Positions 37,255 through 45,537 of a DNA stretch of 64,000 nt are shown in pieces. The DNA lies in assembly GCA_026129485.1 (NCBI GenBank), contig JAHCHY010000011.1, positions 62,001 through 126,000 of the forward strand. Reading direction: 5' to 3'. The translations under genes and the position numbers were made by a program. The stretch is from Cyclobacteriaceae bacterium (GTDB lineage Bacteria > Bacteroidota > Bacteroidia > Cytophagales > Cyclobacteriaceae). Under the pieces are notes generated by a model, which ran no database searches, was not told the DNA's origin, and saw only the letters and a list, made by a program, of their open reading frames with translations. The first letter of the stretch is position 1. Every line of letters begins with the position of its first letter.

Positions 37255-38169
37255 TCAGTTATTCAAATTCATCACCTTCCGGGAAGGTTGCGGCTGGGGA
37301 GGTGGCGTAATTCCCCGTGCAAGCATCCACCGGTGTATCCACGAGATACCTCTTGTTGAAACAACCTCCGGCAGCTTGTATGCCGGGTCGGTCAGGGCTT
37401 CATCCAACGTAATAAATGCGTATCCCTTATTTCTGAAAAGCGTAATGAGCGAATCCAAATAATCGGCATTCAACTCGTTGGCATGTAGAAGAAGTACGTG
37501 ATGAATATGCCGTTCAAAAAAAATCAACGTGAGGTTTTCGTAATAAGTCAAAACAGTATCCATATAAGCGATGTACTCTCCGGCAGCCATTTTCATTAAA
37601 GATGTATTTCCTGCCTTCTTTGCTTTTGCATAAATATTGGCGAAAATGTACTCATCGTTATCCATAGTAACGGGAGCGGTTACATATTTCAGTTCATCAA
37701 GAAATGAATCAAGCGCATGTTTATAATCTTCCGTAGGGCCGGTGCGAAGCTGCGGATGCCTGAAATACTTTAACTCCCGGCCGTATCGGGTTGCGAGTTG
37801 CCGGGTGATTTGCTCGCCTTTGATAATTTCCTGTTTGTATTGCTCAATGGTGGCTTGATTGATATACACATGGGAGTAGGTATGATTCCCTAACGGGAAA
37901 CCGTACCTGAGCCAGTCTTCAAGCAGGCCGACCCGAACGGAATCAGGTCTTGTTCCCCGGTAAAGCTTGCCTTCGTTTACGAATCCGGTAGCAGGAACAC
38001 GGTTGTTCTGCAACCGGGATATTATTTTTTGAGTTACATATTGCATGGTTGCCGTTTCACCATGCACGGCAGGCAAATCGTCAAACGTAAATGCAACCTT
38101 TTTTTGCTGTGCGAACAAGGCTGACGGAACGAGTAAAAGGAATATGAACTTTAGTAGTATGATTCTCAT
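37255..38169 (-). CDS. Exported polysaccharide deacetylase
   Basis: A 304-residue protein with a signal peptide (MRIILLKFIFLLLVPSALFA). The NodB-type deacetylase site is clear: FTFDDLPAV gives the catalytic and metal-binding aspartates, and GNHTYSHVYIN gives the two metal-binding histidines. Such enzymes remove N- or O-acetyl groups from peptidoglycan, chitin-like or exopolysaccharide chains. I chose the ATG at 38169, since the upstream 22 residues (to 38235) run into the shared promoter motif on the other strand. It is the only minus-strand gene inside the 28-46 kb group. Confidence 0.86.
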   Translation of the reverse strand: MRIILLKFIFLLLVPSALFAQQKKVAFTFDDLPAVHGETATMQYVTQKIISRLQNNRVPATGFVNEGKLYRGTRPDSVRVGLLEDWLRYGFPLGNHTYSHVYINQATIEQYKQEIIKGEQITRQLATRYGRELKYFRHPQLRTGPTEDYKHALDSFLDELKYVTAPVTMDNDEYIFANIYAKAKKAGNTSLMKMAAGEYIAYMDTVLTYYENLTLIFFERHIHHVLLLHANELNADYLDSLITLFRNKGYAFITLDEALTDPAYKLPEVVSTRGISWIHRWMLARGITPPPQPQPSRKVMNLNN

Positions 38170-38219
38170 ATAAGGTAGAGCGAAGCCATCAAAGATAAAG
38201 ATTGCCCGGCTAAAGCTCA

Positions 38220-38237
38220 TTTCGTTTTCATACAATC
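38220..38237 (+). promoter_or_regulatory. 18-bp shared motif, copy 5 (before the six-helix membrane protein)
   Basis: TTTCGTTTTCATACAATC, 17 of 18 matches. A -7-like box TACTTGTG lies about 22 bases downstream. The gene starts at 38283. Confidence 0.5.
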
Positions 38238-38282
38238 CAAAGCCATTTTATTAGCTGTTACTTGTGAACAGAAAAGTATAGC

Positions 38283-38885
38283 ATGAGAAGCAGGATCAAT
38301 ATCATTTTACTTACCCTGCCTTATTTATTGTTAGGTATTGGTCAGGTGTGGTTGTATTTTATACGTGAAAGTTTTCCTGACTTGTTTGACAGACTCGAAT
38401 ATGCGAAAGCAGGGTGGAACGAATCGCATTTAATTCTGATTGTTGGCACGATACTGTTAATACAGGCTACTATTATTTTATTTCAAACTGCCCCTGAATT
38501 TTGGTGGACTAAAATCGGAGCCACGCTGAACTACATAGGCATTTGCCTGCTAACCGGGCAATATGCTATCGACCTGCTTTTACAACCATTATTAACCTCT
38601 TCTCAAGACCCGAAAGGTTTGTATGATATTCTGAAATCTTCAGCGTTGGTGAATCTCCTGTTTTATGATTTAGTGGCTTTGCTGTGGTTCGGGCAACTGT
38701 TTATAGCCATCGGTATCATAAGAAGTAAACTAACGCAATTGCGAATGCCCATGGGAATTTATATGCTTGGCTTAATCCTGCTGCTGGTTGGCGGAGCTAT
38801 TCACCCCATCATTTCAAGAGTCAGTTACTTTATCCTGGCTGCCGGAATGCTGCTTACCGGTGTGCGGTTACAGAAACAGGATTAA
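38283..38885 (+). CDS. Six-helix membrane protein of unknown function
   Basis: A 200-residue protein with six hydrophobic helices (for example ILLTLPYLLLGIGQVWLYFI and MGIYMLGLILLLVGGAIHPI). I do not recognise the family. It has short loops and few charged residues, so it may be a small permease or sensor. It has its own motif copy upstream and another begins 31 bases after its stop, so it forms a single-gene unit. Confidence 0.65.
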   Translation: MRSRINIILLTLPYLLLGIGQVWLYFIRESFPDLFDRLEYAKAGWNESHLILIVGTILLIQATIILFQTAPEFWWTKIGATLNYIGICLLTGQYAIDLLLQPLLTSSQDPKGLYDILKSSALVNLLFYDLVALLWFGQLFIAIGIIRSKLTQLRMPMGIYMLGLILLLVGGAIHPIISRVSYFILAAGMLLTGVRLQKQD

Positions 38886-38916
38886 AGAGTTTGATAAAGG
38901 CAAACGAAATACCTCA

Positions 38917-38934
38917 TTTCGTTTTCATACAATT
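38917..38934 (+). promoter_or_regulatory. 18-bp shared motif, copy 6 (before the TlpA/DUF3738 gene)
   Basis: An exact TTTCGTTTTCATACAATT. TGAATTTG, a partial -7 match, follows after 18 bases. The next start is 138 bases downstream, the longest distance among the copies. Confidence 0.5.
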
Positions 38935-39071
38935 TCGGGAAAACAAAAGTAATGAATTTGCATTGACACAAACCAGCCCGAAAAGGCGATGTACTTCATC
39001 ATTTTGTCATTTTTCACCAAAATAGAGGTTCAACTATATAATCACCCCAAGCATCATCTAATAAAAAACTT

Positions 39072-40307
39072 ATGATACTGTCAACGTCATTCAAGGCATC
39101 ATTAAAAGAATTAGCTCTATTCTTTGCAGTCTCTATGATTTCCATTTCTTCTTTTCCGCAAAATATCAAGGAAGGGCAGCGAGCACATGAAATTAAAATA
39201 AGCACGGTTTTTCAAGGGCCTCCGTTGACCGAGATCACACTTGAAAAACTTCACGGGAAAGTAATTGTACTGGAATTTTGGGCTACATGGTGTGCGCCCT
39301 GCATCGCAGCTTTTGACCATCTTAATAACCTCGTTGAGTCGTTCAAAGACAAGGATGTTGCATTTATCTCAATTAGTACAGATGAAGGCTCTGACGCAGA
39401 AAAAAAGATCAAGTCTCTACTATCAAAAGTACCGTTAAGTACATGGGTTGTAAAAGACAATAGTTCCCGTTCCACTCAAACTTCATACGATGCCAATGCC
39501 CTTCCTAAAACAATAGTTATAGATAAGTTTGGGTTAATTCGATGGATTGGCGAACCAAAGAAACTTTCAGAAGAGTTGTTGAAAGAATTTCTTGAAGAGA
39601 ACCCAAAGCCAATCAAGGCTTCCAATGGCATTTCAATAAATCAAGCAGTCACAGAATTCAAAGAAAGAAATCCGACCAACGTTAGTCAGCCTGATACCGC
39701 AGTCTCGATTCTTGTAGTGGAAAGCCCAACAAGCATGGGCGGGTTTATTTTCAAAAAGCCAAACGGTATTGAATTAAAGGGATTGGAAACGATGAAGGTT
39801 ATTGAATGGTTATATGATATTCCCTCGTCCTCTATTCGTAAGAGTCAACCATTCCAGTCAAAGAACTGGAATATTATCATAAAGCATCAAGGGATAAAGG
39901 CACTTGATAAAAATAATTATAGACAATTGATCCTTTTATCAATTGGAGTCGCAACTAAAGAAATGACTGATGAAATTGATGTGTTTGTTTTGAAATGTCC
40001 CAACGGCCCGAAAACCGGAAAAACTGCGGAGTTGGTCAAAACTATCGAGCCGGGATCTTTGCATTTAAGTTATCAGGATGGGTACCTGGTGGCATCGAAG
40101 TCAACGCTGTCTGACATTTTAAAGATGATTGAAAGAACACAAGGTTTCTCTATTATCGATGAAACAGGTCTTGAAGGTAAGTTTGAGTTCTTAATAAGAT
40201 TTACAGAGAAAGACATTAAGTCATTTACTGAAAATCTTCAGGATGCAGGCTTAATATTAGTAAAGGAGAAAAGAAAACTAAAGGTCTTGGAGGTTCAAAG
40301 CTTGTAA
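39072..40307 (+). CDS. TlpA-like thioredoxin fused to a TIGR03435/DUF3738-like domain
   Basis: A 411-residue protein. An N-terminal signal precedes a thioredoxin domain with active site FWATWCAPCIAAF (C74, C77) and cis-proline region NALPKTIVIDKFG. The C-terminal 200 residues (KPNGIELKGLETMKVIEWLY through DETGLEGKFEFLIRF) have the pattern of TIGR03435, a domain of unknown role expanded in soil bacteria. This fusion would tie disulfide chemistry to that domain. It starts the longest uninterrupted plus-strand run (39072-45005). Confidence 0.8.
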   Translation: MILSTSFKASLKELALFFAVSMISISSFPQNIKEGQRAHEIKISTVFQGPPLTEITLEKLHGKVIVLEFWATWCAPCIAAFDHLNNLVESFKDKDVAFISISTDEGSDAEKKIKSLLSKVPLSTWVVKDNSSRSTQTSYDANALPKTIVIDKFGLIRWIGEPKKLSEELLKEFLEENPKPIKASNGISINQAVTEFKERNPTNVSQPDTAVSILVVESPTSMGGFIFKKPNGIELKGLETMKVIEWLYDIPSSSIRKSQPFQSKNWNIIIKHQGIKALDKNNYRQLILLSIGVATKEMTDEIDVFVLKCPNGPKTGKTAELVKTIEPGSLHLSYQDGYLVASKSTLSDILKMIERTQGFSIIDETGLEGKFEFLIRFTEKDIKSFTENLQDAGLILVKEKRKLKVLEVQSL

Positions 40308-40336
40308 TACCATAGGCTTTTCTATTTCAAAACAAT

Positions 40337-40783
40337 ATGAGATACCTGAAATACACCCTGCTTCTTTTTGTGTTTGCCTGTAAGCAGCCCGCAAACACAG
40401 TTAGTATTGAAGATTTGAAAAAAGAGCTGGAAGCCGTAGAACAGGCTTTTTCCGATTCGTCATTCAAAAAAGGATTTTATCATGCCATGCTTGATTTTGC
40501 AGCCGATGAGATTGTTTTATTTGAGCCGGGCGATACGGTCATTCATCGCCTGGACTTCATCAAAGAAAAAGTAAGCAAATATCCTGAAGGCAAAAGACCA
40601 CCTTATACGCTTACCTGGAAAGCTGAAAAAGTTGACGTGGCTTCTTCGGGCGATTTGGGTTATACATACGGTTGGTATAAATCCGTAAGAACAGACAGCC
40701 TCGGCAAAGAGAAGATTCAGAAAGGTCTTTATAATTCGATTTGGAAAAAAATAGATGAAAGGTGGAGATTAGTAATGGATTAG
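40337..40783 (+). CDS. SnoaL/DUF4440-like lipoprotein
   Basis: A 148-residue protein with a lipoprotein signal (LFVFAC, Cys15). The NTF2-like fold is visible in EAVEQAFSDSSFKKGFYHAM and the final SIWKKIDERWRLVMD. It is related in type to the protein at 35254. No active site can be assigned. Confidence 0.75.
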   Translation: MRYLKYTLLLFVFACKQPANTVSIEDLKKELEAVEQAFSDSSFKKGFYHAMLDFAADEIVLFEPGDTVIHRLDFIKEKVSKYPEGKRPPYTLTWKAEKVDVASSGDLGYTYGWYKSVRTDSLGKEKIQKGLYNSIWKKIDERWRLVMD

Positions 40784-40807
40784 AGAATTGGCTAAACATA
40801 ATCTAAT

Positions 40808-41410
40808 ATGAACAAAATGCAGGTCTATATCTTTTTATGCGTTTGCTGGGCATCATCTTCAGTTTTCGCACAAGCCATAACAAAAAAAGACTCCCGGGAA
40901 ACGGAGAAATCAATTAAGGTTTCTATCGGTATCAACTCACCCCTCGACAGTGTTTGGAGTCGCTGGACAAGCACAGCGGGTATCCGAAAATTCTTTGCTC
41001 CTTCATCTGTTGTGGAATTTAGACCCCTCGGCAGTTTTAACATCTATTTTACACCCGATGCCCCTGAAGGATTGAAAGGTGCAGAGGGAAACATCTTTTT
41101 GGCCATACAGGAAAAACAGATGCTTAGCTTTACATGGGACGCACCTCCGCAGTGGCCGGAAATAAGAAAGCAGCGAACATCGGTTGTCATTCGTTTTGAA
41201 AAAGTAGAAGCGAATAAAACACAAGTTACCTTAATCCAAAGCGGTTGGGGTGTCGGAAAAGAGTGGGATGAAGTTTATACGTATTTTGGTTCAGCCTGGG
41301 GTGAAGTAGTTTTGCCATTTCTCAAATACAGTCTTGAGGTAGCCCCTGTTGACTGGTCGGATTTTCCCAAAAACCTGCCCAAAAGTTTGCCGCCTGCACA
41401 ACAGTTTTAG
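40808..41410 (+). CDS. SRPBCC-family (AHSA1-like) protein, exported
   Basis: A 200-residue protein with a signal peptide ending VFAQ (residue 22). The SRPBCC pattern (KVSIGINSPLDSVWSRWTST, then GIRKFFAPSSVVEFRPLGSF and SFTWDAPPQWPE) forms a helix-grip fold with a hydrophobic pocket. Cytoplasmic relatives are Hsp90 co-chaperones or lipid-binding proteins; an exported one is unusual and its ligand is unknown. It is 24 bases after the SnoaL-like gene. A cytoplasmic relative is at 43293. Confidence 0.8.
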   Translation: MNKMQVYIFLCVCWASSSVFAQAITKKDSRETEKSIKVSIGINSPLDSVWSRWTSTAGIRKFFAPSSVVEFRPLGSFNIYFTPDAPEGLKGAEGNIFLAIQEKQMLSFTWDAPPQWPEIRKQRTSVVIRFEKVEANKTQVTLIQSGWGVGKEWDEVYTYFGSAWGEVVLPFLKYSLEVAPVDWSDFPKNLPKSLPPAQQF

Positions 41411-41419
41411 CAATTCAGG

Positions 41420-42454
41420 ATGAACAGCAATTACAGTAGTATGACCGGCCTATTTATTTTTACTATATCATACGTGGCAATATCATGCGCTGTCCTGCCT
41501 GCTTATACGCCAAAAATAAAAACGCAAAATTCAGTCAGTTCGCTTGAAGAAATTGAGTTGGGCGGTGTAAAGCAAAGTATTTTAATCAGGAGTGAGGACA
41601 AATCCAATCCCATTTTACTTTTCCTGCATGGCGGGCCCGGAATGCCCTTAATGTATTTATCGCATACCTTTCAACGTGAACTGGAAAAAGAATTTATTGT
41701 AATACAATGGGACAGGCGGGGCGCAGGAAAATCATACAACAAACGCATTGACACGCTTACCATAACAGATGAGCAATATTATAAAGATGCCATTCAACTT
41801 ATTCAATTACTTCAAACCCGATTTGAAAAACAAAAAATATTTCTTGCCGGGCACTCGTGGGGAACTTATCTTGGTAGCCTGCTTGCTTATAAAAATCCTG
41901 AATTGTTTCACGCTTATGTCAGCATTGGTCAGGTAGTGAACAGCGACAAATCCCGCCCGTTGCAGGAAGCGTTTATCAGGAACAAAGCGAAGGAATTGAA
42001 CAGGAATGATGCATTAAACGACCTTGACAAATTTGGCGTTGGTGCGTATGAAAAATGGTTGTTCAAATTTGGAGCGGAATTACATGCCGATACTTCCTAC
42101 CGTCCTTTTATTAAGGCAGGAATGAAGTCGCCTGAATATTCAATGTTTGATGCCTTTAAAATATCGAAAGGAAGCAACTTTTGTTCAAAGCATATTCAAT
42201 ACAAATTAGTCGAATCAACTATTGAAGCGGAAATTCAGTCATATAAAATCCCTTGCTTTTTCATTGTCGGAAAATACGATATGACAACACCAGCATTGCT
42301 CATAGAAGAATACTTCAATACTGTCAGTGCACCCGATAAAAAAATAATTTGGTTTAACCAATCCGCACACTTTCCCTTTTACGAAGAAAAAGACAACTTT
42401 TTTAAAACAATGGTTGAAATTAAAAATCAGGTTCTAACTCAAAACAAAAAATAG
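41420..42454 (+). CDS. Alpha/beta hydrolase, proline-iminopeptidase-like
   Basis: A 344-residue protein with an N-terminal hydrophobic signal or anchor (about residues 8-28). The oxyanion/substrate motif LFLHGGPGMPLMYLS and the nucleophile elbow GHSWGTYLGS (S146) are characteristic of the S33 proline-iminopeptidase branch; the acid is in VGKYDMTTP and the histidine in NQSAHFPFYEE. It may cleave N-terminal proline or hydrolyse esters. It lies nine bases after the SRPBCC gene and two before the next membrane protein. Confidence 0.82.
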   Translation: MNSNYSSMTGLFIFTISYVAISCAVLPAYTPKIKTQNSVSSLEEIELGGVKQSILIRSEDKSNPILLFLHGGPGMPLMYLSHTFQRELEKEFIVIQWDRRGAGKSYNKRIDTLTITDEQYYKDAIQLIQLLQTRFEKQKIFLAGHSWGTYLGSLLAYKNPELFHAYVSIGQVVNSDKSRPLQEAFIRNKAKELNRNDALNDLDKFGVGAYEKWLFKFGAELHADTSYRPFIKAGMKSPEYSMFDAFKISKGSNFCSKHIQYKLVESTIEAEIQSYKIPCFFIVGKYDMTTPALLIEEYFNTVSAPDKKIIWFNQSAHFPFYEEKDNFFKTMVEIKNQVLTQNKK

Positions 42455-42456
42455 AT

Positions 42457-42891
42457 ATGAAAAAATACACGACATGGCTAAAGACCGCATCGGTTTTTCA
42501 GTTCATCACCGCGGTCATTCATGCCACAAGCCTTTTTCTGAAACCACCACCTGCCAATGATACCGAAAAGCAGCTCTTTGAGCTTATGGACACTTACAAG
42601 TTTGATTTCGGTGCAGGCTTTCACCGGACAATGGGCGAGCTGACATTAGCATTGAGCGCCTGCTTTTGCTTGGTCTGTTTGCTGGGCGGTTTAATCAATT
42701 GGTACCTTATCCGGAAAAAGGCGGACACCGAAATCATGAAAGGAATAATAACCATTAACCTCGTTGTGTTTGGGATTTGCTTTGGCTTGATGGCAACATT
42801 CGCTTTCCTTCCGCCCATTGTTTTATCGGGGTTGATTTTCCTGTTTTTGATCCCCGCCCGGCTCACAATTTCCAATATCAGTAACGCTTAA
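42457..42891 (+). CDS. Four-helix membrane protein of unknown function
   Basis: A 144-residue protein with four hydrophobic segments (for example FQFITAVIHATSLFL and LTLALSACFCLVCLLGGLIN). Similar small proteins are annotated in Bacteroidota as LIC_13387-like; I cannot give a role. It is close to the hydrolase upstream and the VOC protein downstream. Confidence 0.65.
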   Translation: MKKYTTWLKTASVFQFITAVIHATSLFLKPPPANDTEKQLFELMDTYKFDFGAGFHRTMGELTLALSACFCLVCLLGGLINWYLIRKKADTEIMKGIITINLVVFGICFGLMATFAFLPPIVLSGLIFLFLIPARLTISNISNA

Positions 42892-42904
42892 ATTACCAAT
42901 TAAT

Positions 42905-43282
42905 ATGACATCAAAAGATAATCTCATCAACTGGCTCGAAATTCCTGTTACGGATATTTCGAGGGCAATGAAGTTCTACGAATCCGTTTTAGATACCAAA
43001 CTGGAGTTAATGGAAATGATGGGAGCGCCTTATGCCGTCTTTCCTTATGAACCCGGGAGCGGAAAAATTTCGGGTGCGCTTGCACAAGGCGATATGTACA
43101 AACCGTCTGCCGATGGTGTCAGGATATACCTCAACTGCCCTGATATAGAAGCGACTTTGATTAAAGTCGGGGAGGCAGGGGGAAAGGTAATCTTACCCAA
43201 AACAAAAATTGAAGACCAGGGCTATATGGCATTCTTTTCCGATTCCGAAGGAAATACAATAGGTATGCACTCCAACAAATAA
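42905..43282 (+). CDS. VOC-family protein
   Basis: A 125-residue VOC protein: NLINWLEIPVTDISRAMKFY at the N-terminus and MAFFSDSEGNTIGMHSN at the C-terminus, the usual metal-site ends. It resembles the glyoxalase-like group found beside SRPBCC proteins. Substrate unknown. It follows the four-helix protein by 13 bases and precedes the SRPBCC gene by 10. Confidence 0.82.
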   Translation: MTSKDNLINWLEIPVTDISRAMKFYESVLDTKLELMEMMGAPYAVFPYEPGSGKISGALAQGDMYKPSADGVRIYLNCPDIEATLIKVGEAGGKVILPKTKIEDQGYMAFFSDSEGNTIGMHSNK

Positions 43283-43292
43283 TCGCGGATTT

Positions 43293-43724
43293 ATGGCAGA
43301 CATATTTCATTACTTCCCTATCAACGTTCCTATTGAAAAAGTATTTGAATGCGTTTCAACCCCAAAGGGCTTAGACATTTGGTGGAGCAAAAGCTCGGCA
43401 GGCAAACCGGCAATCGGAGAAACGTATGGACTTTTCTTTGGAGCTGAATATAACTGGGAAGCCGTTGCTTCAAAATTCGTTCCTGCCAAAGAATTTGAAT
43501 TGACTATGACAAAAGCCGATTCCGACTGGATGAATAGCAAAGTTGGCTTCACGCTCACTGACAAAAACAATGTAACGGAAGTTCATTTTTACCATACGGG
43601 TTGGAAAGAAGACAATGAACATTACAGAATTTCTAACTACTGTTGGGCAATGTATTTACGAATACTGAAACGTAATCTTGAATTCGGAGAGGAGGTTCCG
43701 TATGAGAACAGGCTTAATGTATAG
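43293..43724 (+). CDS. SRPBCC-family (AHSA1-like) protein
   Basis: A 143-residue cytoplasmic protein: HYFPINVPIEKVFECVSTPK, then GLDIWWSKSSAGKPAIGETY and EVHFYHTGWKEDNEHYRISN. This is the AHSA1/SRPBCC pattern for binding a hydrophobic ligand or Hsp90. The operon partners (VOC, hydrolase) point to a small-molecule-modifying role, but no ligand is known. It is the last gene before the AAA/DUF4143 promoter. Confidence 0.82.
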   Translation: MADIFHYFPINVPIEKVFECVSTPKGLDIWWSKSSAGKPAIGETYGLFFGAEYNWEAVASKFVPAKEFELTMTKADSDWMNSKVGFTLTDKNNVTEVHFYHTGWKEDNEHYRISNYCWAMYLRILKRNLEFGEEVPYENRLNV

Positions 43725-43811
43725 ACAAGGAAATAGCAGAAATGCACCTTAGATTGTACCAGTTTGTAGTTTATAAAAACCCTATTTTTACGCATAATTT
43801 CAAATGTTTTG

Positions 43812-43844
43812 GTACATTTTTGCATTTAAATTGCAAATATGTAC
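43812..43844. promoter_or_regulatory. 33-bp near-perfect palindrome, probable operator
   Basis: The sequence from GTACAT to ATGTAC is symmetrical: 14 of 16 base pairs match around the centre at 43828. It ends at the edge of a -7-like box TAAATTCG (43845-43852), so a protein bound here would cover the -33 to -7 region. It is the only long palindrome of this kind in the window. Confidence 0.65.
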
Positions 43845-43856
43845 TAAATTCGTCTT

Positions 43857-45005
43857 GTGATACCTCGAAAAATTGAACCGCATATTCATGATCTTTTCAG
43901 GCATTTCCCTGTACTGTTCGTAACCGGGCCGAGGCAATCTGGGAAGACCACCTTAGTAAAGACATTATTTAAGCAGTTGCCGTATGTGTTGCTGGAGGTT
44001 CCTGAAACAAGACGGTTAGCCCTTGAGGATCCGCGAACGTTCCTCGCAAATTATCCTTCAGGCGCTATCCTTGATGAGGTGCAAAATGCACCGGAATTGT
44101 TTTCTTATTTGCAAGGTATTGTTGATGACGACCGCAGCACCAGGTTTGTTCTTACCGGCTCACAAAATTTTTTGCTCAACGAACGGATAAGCCAATCGCT
44201 TGCCGGAAGGGCAGGAGTATGTTCGTTATTGCCGTTGTCGGTTACTGAATTGCCGCAGGCCCGGCTCAAAGCTGACGAATTTATATTCAAAGGGTTTTAC
44301 CCTGAGCTTTATAGCAACCATGTTCCCGAGAGATTATTCTATCCATCCTATATACAGACGTACTTAGAGCGTGATGTGCGTTCGTTAAAAAACATAGGCG
44401 ACCTTGCCCAGTTTTCTCTCTTCCTTAAATTATGTGCGGGACGCATCGGCCAGGTGCTCAATGTAAGTTCACTGGCAAATGACGCAGGGATTTCGGTGAA
44501 CACAGCCAAAGCCTGGCTCTCCGTGCTGGAAGCCAGCTACTTAGTGTACCGGCTTCAGCCTCATTATAAAAATTTCAACAAACGGCTGATCAAATCACCA
44601 AAGCTCTATTTTACGGATACTGGTTTGGCCTGCAACCTGTTAGGGATTAAAACAGCCGGGGAAATTCAGGGCCATTTCGCTATGGGGCAATTGTTTGAGA
44701 ATTTTGTGATCATGGAGTGCTACAAGCAAAGGCTTAATAAAGGTATTCGCAACGGACTTTATTATTGGAAAGACAATAAAGGCATTGAGATTGACCTGTT
44801 GATTGAGAATGGAACCGAAATGATGGCTATAGAAATAAAAGCAGGAAAAACTTTTTCACCGGATTTTTTCAAAAACCTGAGATACTGGAGCGGACTGAGC
44901 AAAGCGCCAGCAAAAAATTGTGTGGTTATTTATGGTGGCAATAACCAGCAAATGCTTCCCTATGGAATGCTGAGAAGCTGGAGCACGATGAGCGATTTTT
45001 TTTGA
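43857..45005 (+). CDS. AAA-family ATPase with DUF4143 C-terminal domain
   Basis: A 382-residue protein that starts with GTG four bases after the -7-like box. The P-loop is TGPRQSGKTTLV (K30), and the Walker B is AILDEVQNAPELFSYLQG; the S/T sensor motif is VLTGSQNFLL. The C-terminal DUF4143 domain ends with IEIDLLIENGTEMMAIEIKA, a D-x-ExK layout like PD-(D/E)XK nucleases. Such proteins are common as variable genes in Bacteroidota and archaea, and their role is unknown. It is probably leaderless, and its promoter carries a long palindrome. Confidence 0.85.
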   Translation: MIPRKIEPHIHDLFRHFPVLFVTGPRQSGKTTLVKTLFKQLPYVLLEVPETRRLALEDPRTFLANYPSGAILDEVQNAPELFSYLQGIVDDDRSTRFVLTGSQNFLLNERISQSLAGRAGVCSLLPLSVTELPQARLKADEFIFKGFYPELYSNHVPERLFYPSYIQTYLERDVRSLKNIGDLAQFSLFLKLCAGRIGQVLNVSSLANDAGISVNTAKAWLSVLEASYLVYRLQPHYKNFNKRLIKSPKLYFTDTGLACNLLGIKTAGEIQGHFAMGQLFENFVIMECYKQRLNKGIRNGLYYWKDNKGIEIDLLIENGTEMMAIEIKAGKTFSPDFFKNLRYWSGLSKAPAKNCVVIYGGNNQQMLPYGMLRSWSTMSDFF

Positions 45006-45047
45006 AGCCCTCCCGATAACCAGCCTGGAGTTTTGGGAATTGAATCA

Positions 45048-45065
45048 CTTCGTTTTCATACAATT
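45048..45065 (+). promoter_or_regulatory. 18-bp shared motif, copy 7 (before the DoxX gene)
   Basis: CTTCGTTTTCATACAATT, 17 of 18 matches. A perfect -7 box TACATTTG (45086-45093) follows after 20 bases, and DoxX starts 30 bases further on. Confidence 0.65.
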
Positions 45066-45122
45066 TCGTGTCCTGCCGATTTCTGTACATTTGTGTTTCT
45101 CTAAAAGCGGAGGCTAAATTCT

Positions 45123-45530
45123 ATGGCGATGATTCTTAAAAAATTCTTAAAGCAGGATTATAGTGATTTCGGAATTTTACTGTTACGCCTTTCTTTTGGT
45201 GGCATGATATTCCTGCATGGTCTTGGTAAGCTGTTTGATTTAATCAGCGGAAAGCCCGGCTTCCCCGATCCCATAGGGTTGGGAAGCGCTGCCTCCTTAT
45301 TCTTAGTAACCTTTGCGGAATTTGGTTGTGCGATATTATTGGTGATAGGATTATTTACACGCTTTGCATTAATACCACTGATCTTCACCATGGTCATTGT
45401 AGTATTTGTTCACGAAGCACATTTGGAAATCGGGGATAAGGAACCGCCTGTTTTATTCATGCTTGCTTTTACCGGGCTGTTTATTACCGGCCCGGGAAAA
45501 TATTCTATGGATTACAGAATCTTTAAATAG
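45123..45530 (+). CDS. DoxX-family membrane protein
   Basis: A 135-residue inner-membrane protein with four helices: SDFGILLLRLSFGGMIFLHG, GLGSAASLFLVTFAEFGCAI, LIPLIFTMVIVVFVH and FMLAFTGLFITGPGKYS. The DoxX signature GGMIFLHGLGKLFDL and PGKYSMD at the end are present. Relatives take part in redox balance and membrane sulfur or thiol metabolism. It is followed after eight bases by the dioxygenase-like lipoprotein. Confidence 0.85.
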   Translation: MAMILKKFLKQDYSDFGILLLRLSFGGMIFLHGLGKLFDLISGKPGFPDPIGLGSAASLFLVTFAEFGCAILLVIGLFTRFALIPLIFTMVIVVFVHEAHLEIGDKEPPVLFMLAFTGLFITGPGKYSMDYRIFK

Positions 45531-45537
45531 TGTAAGG

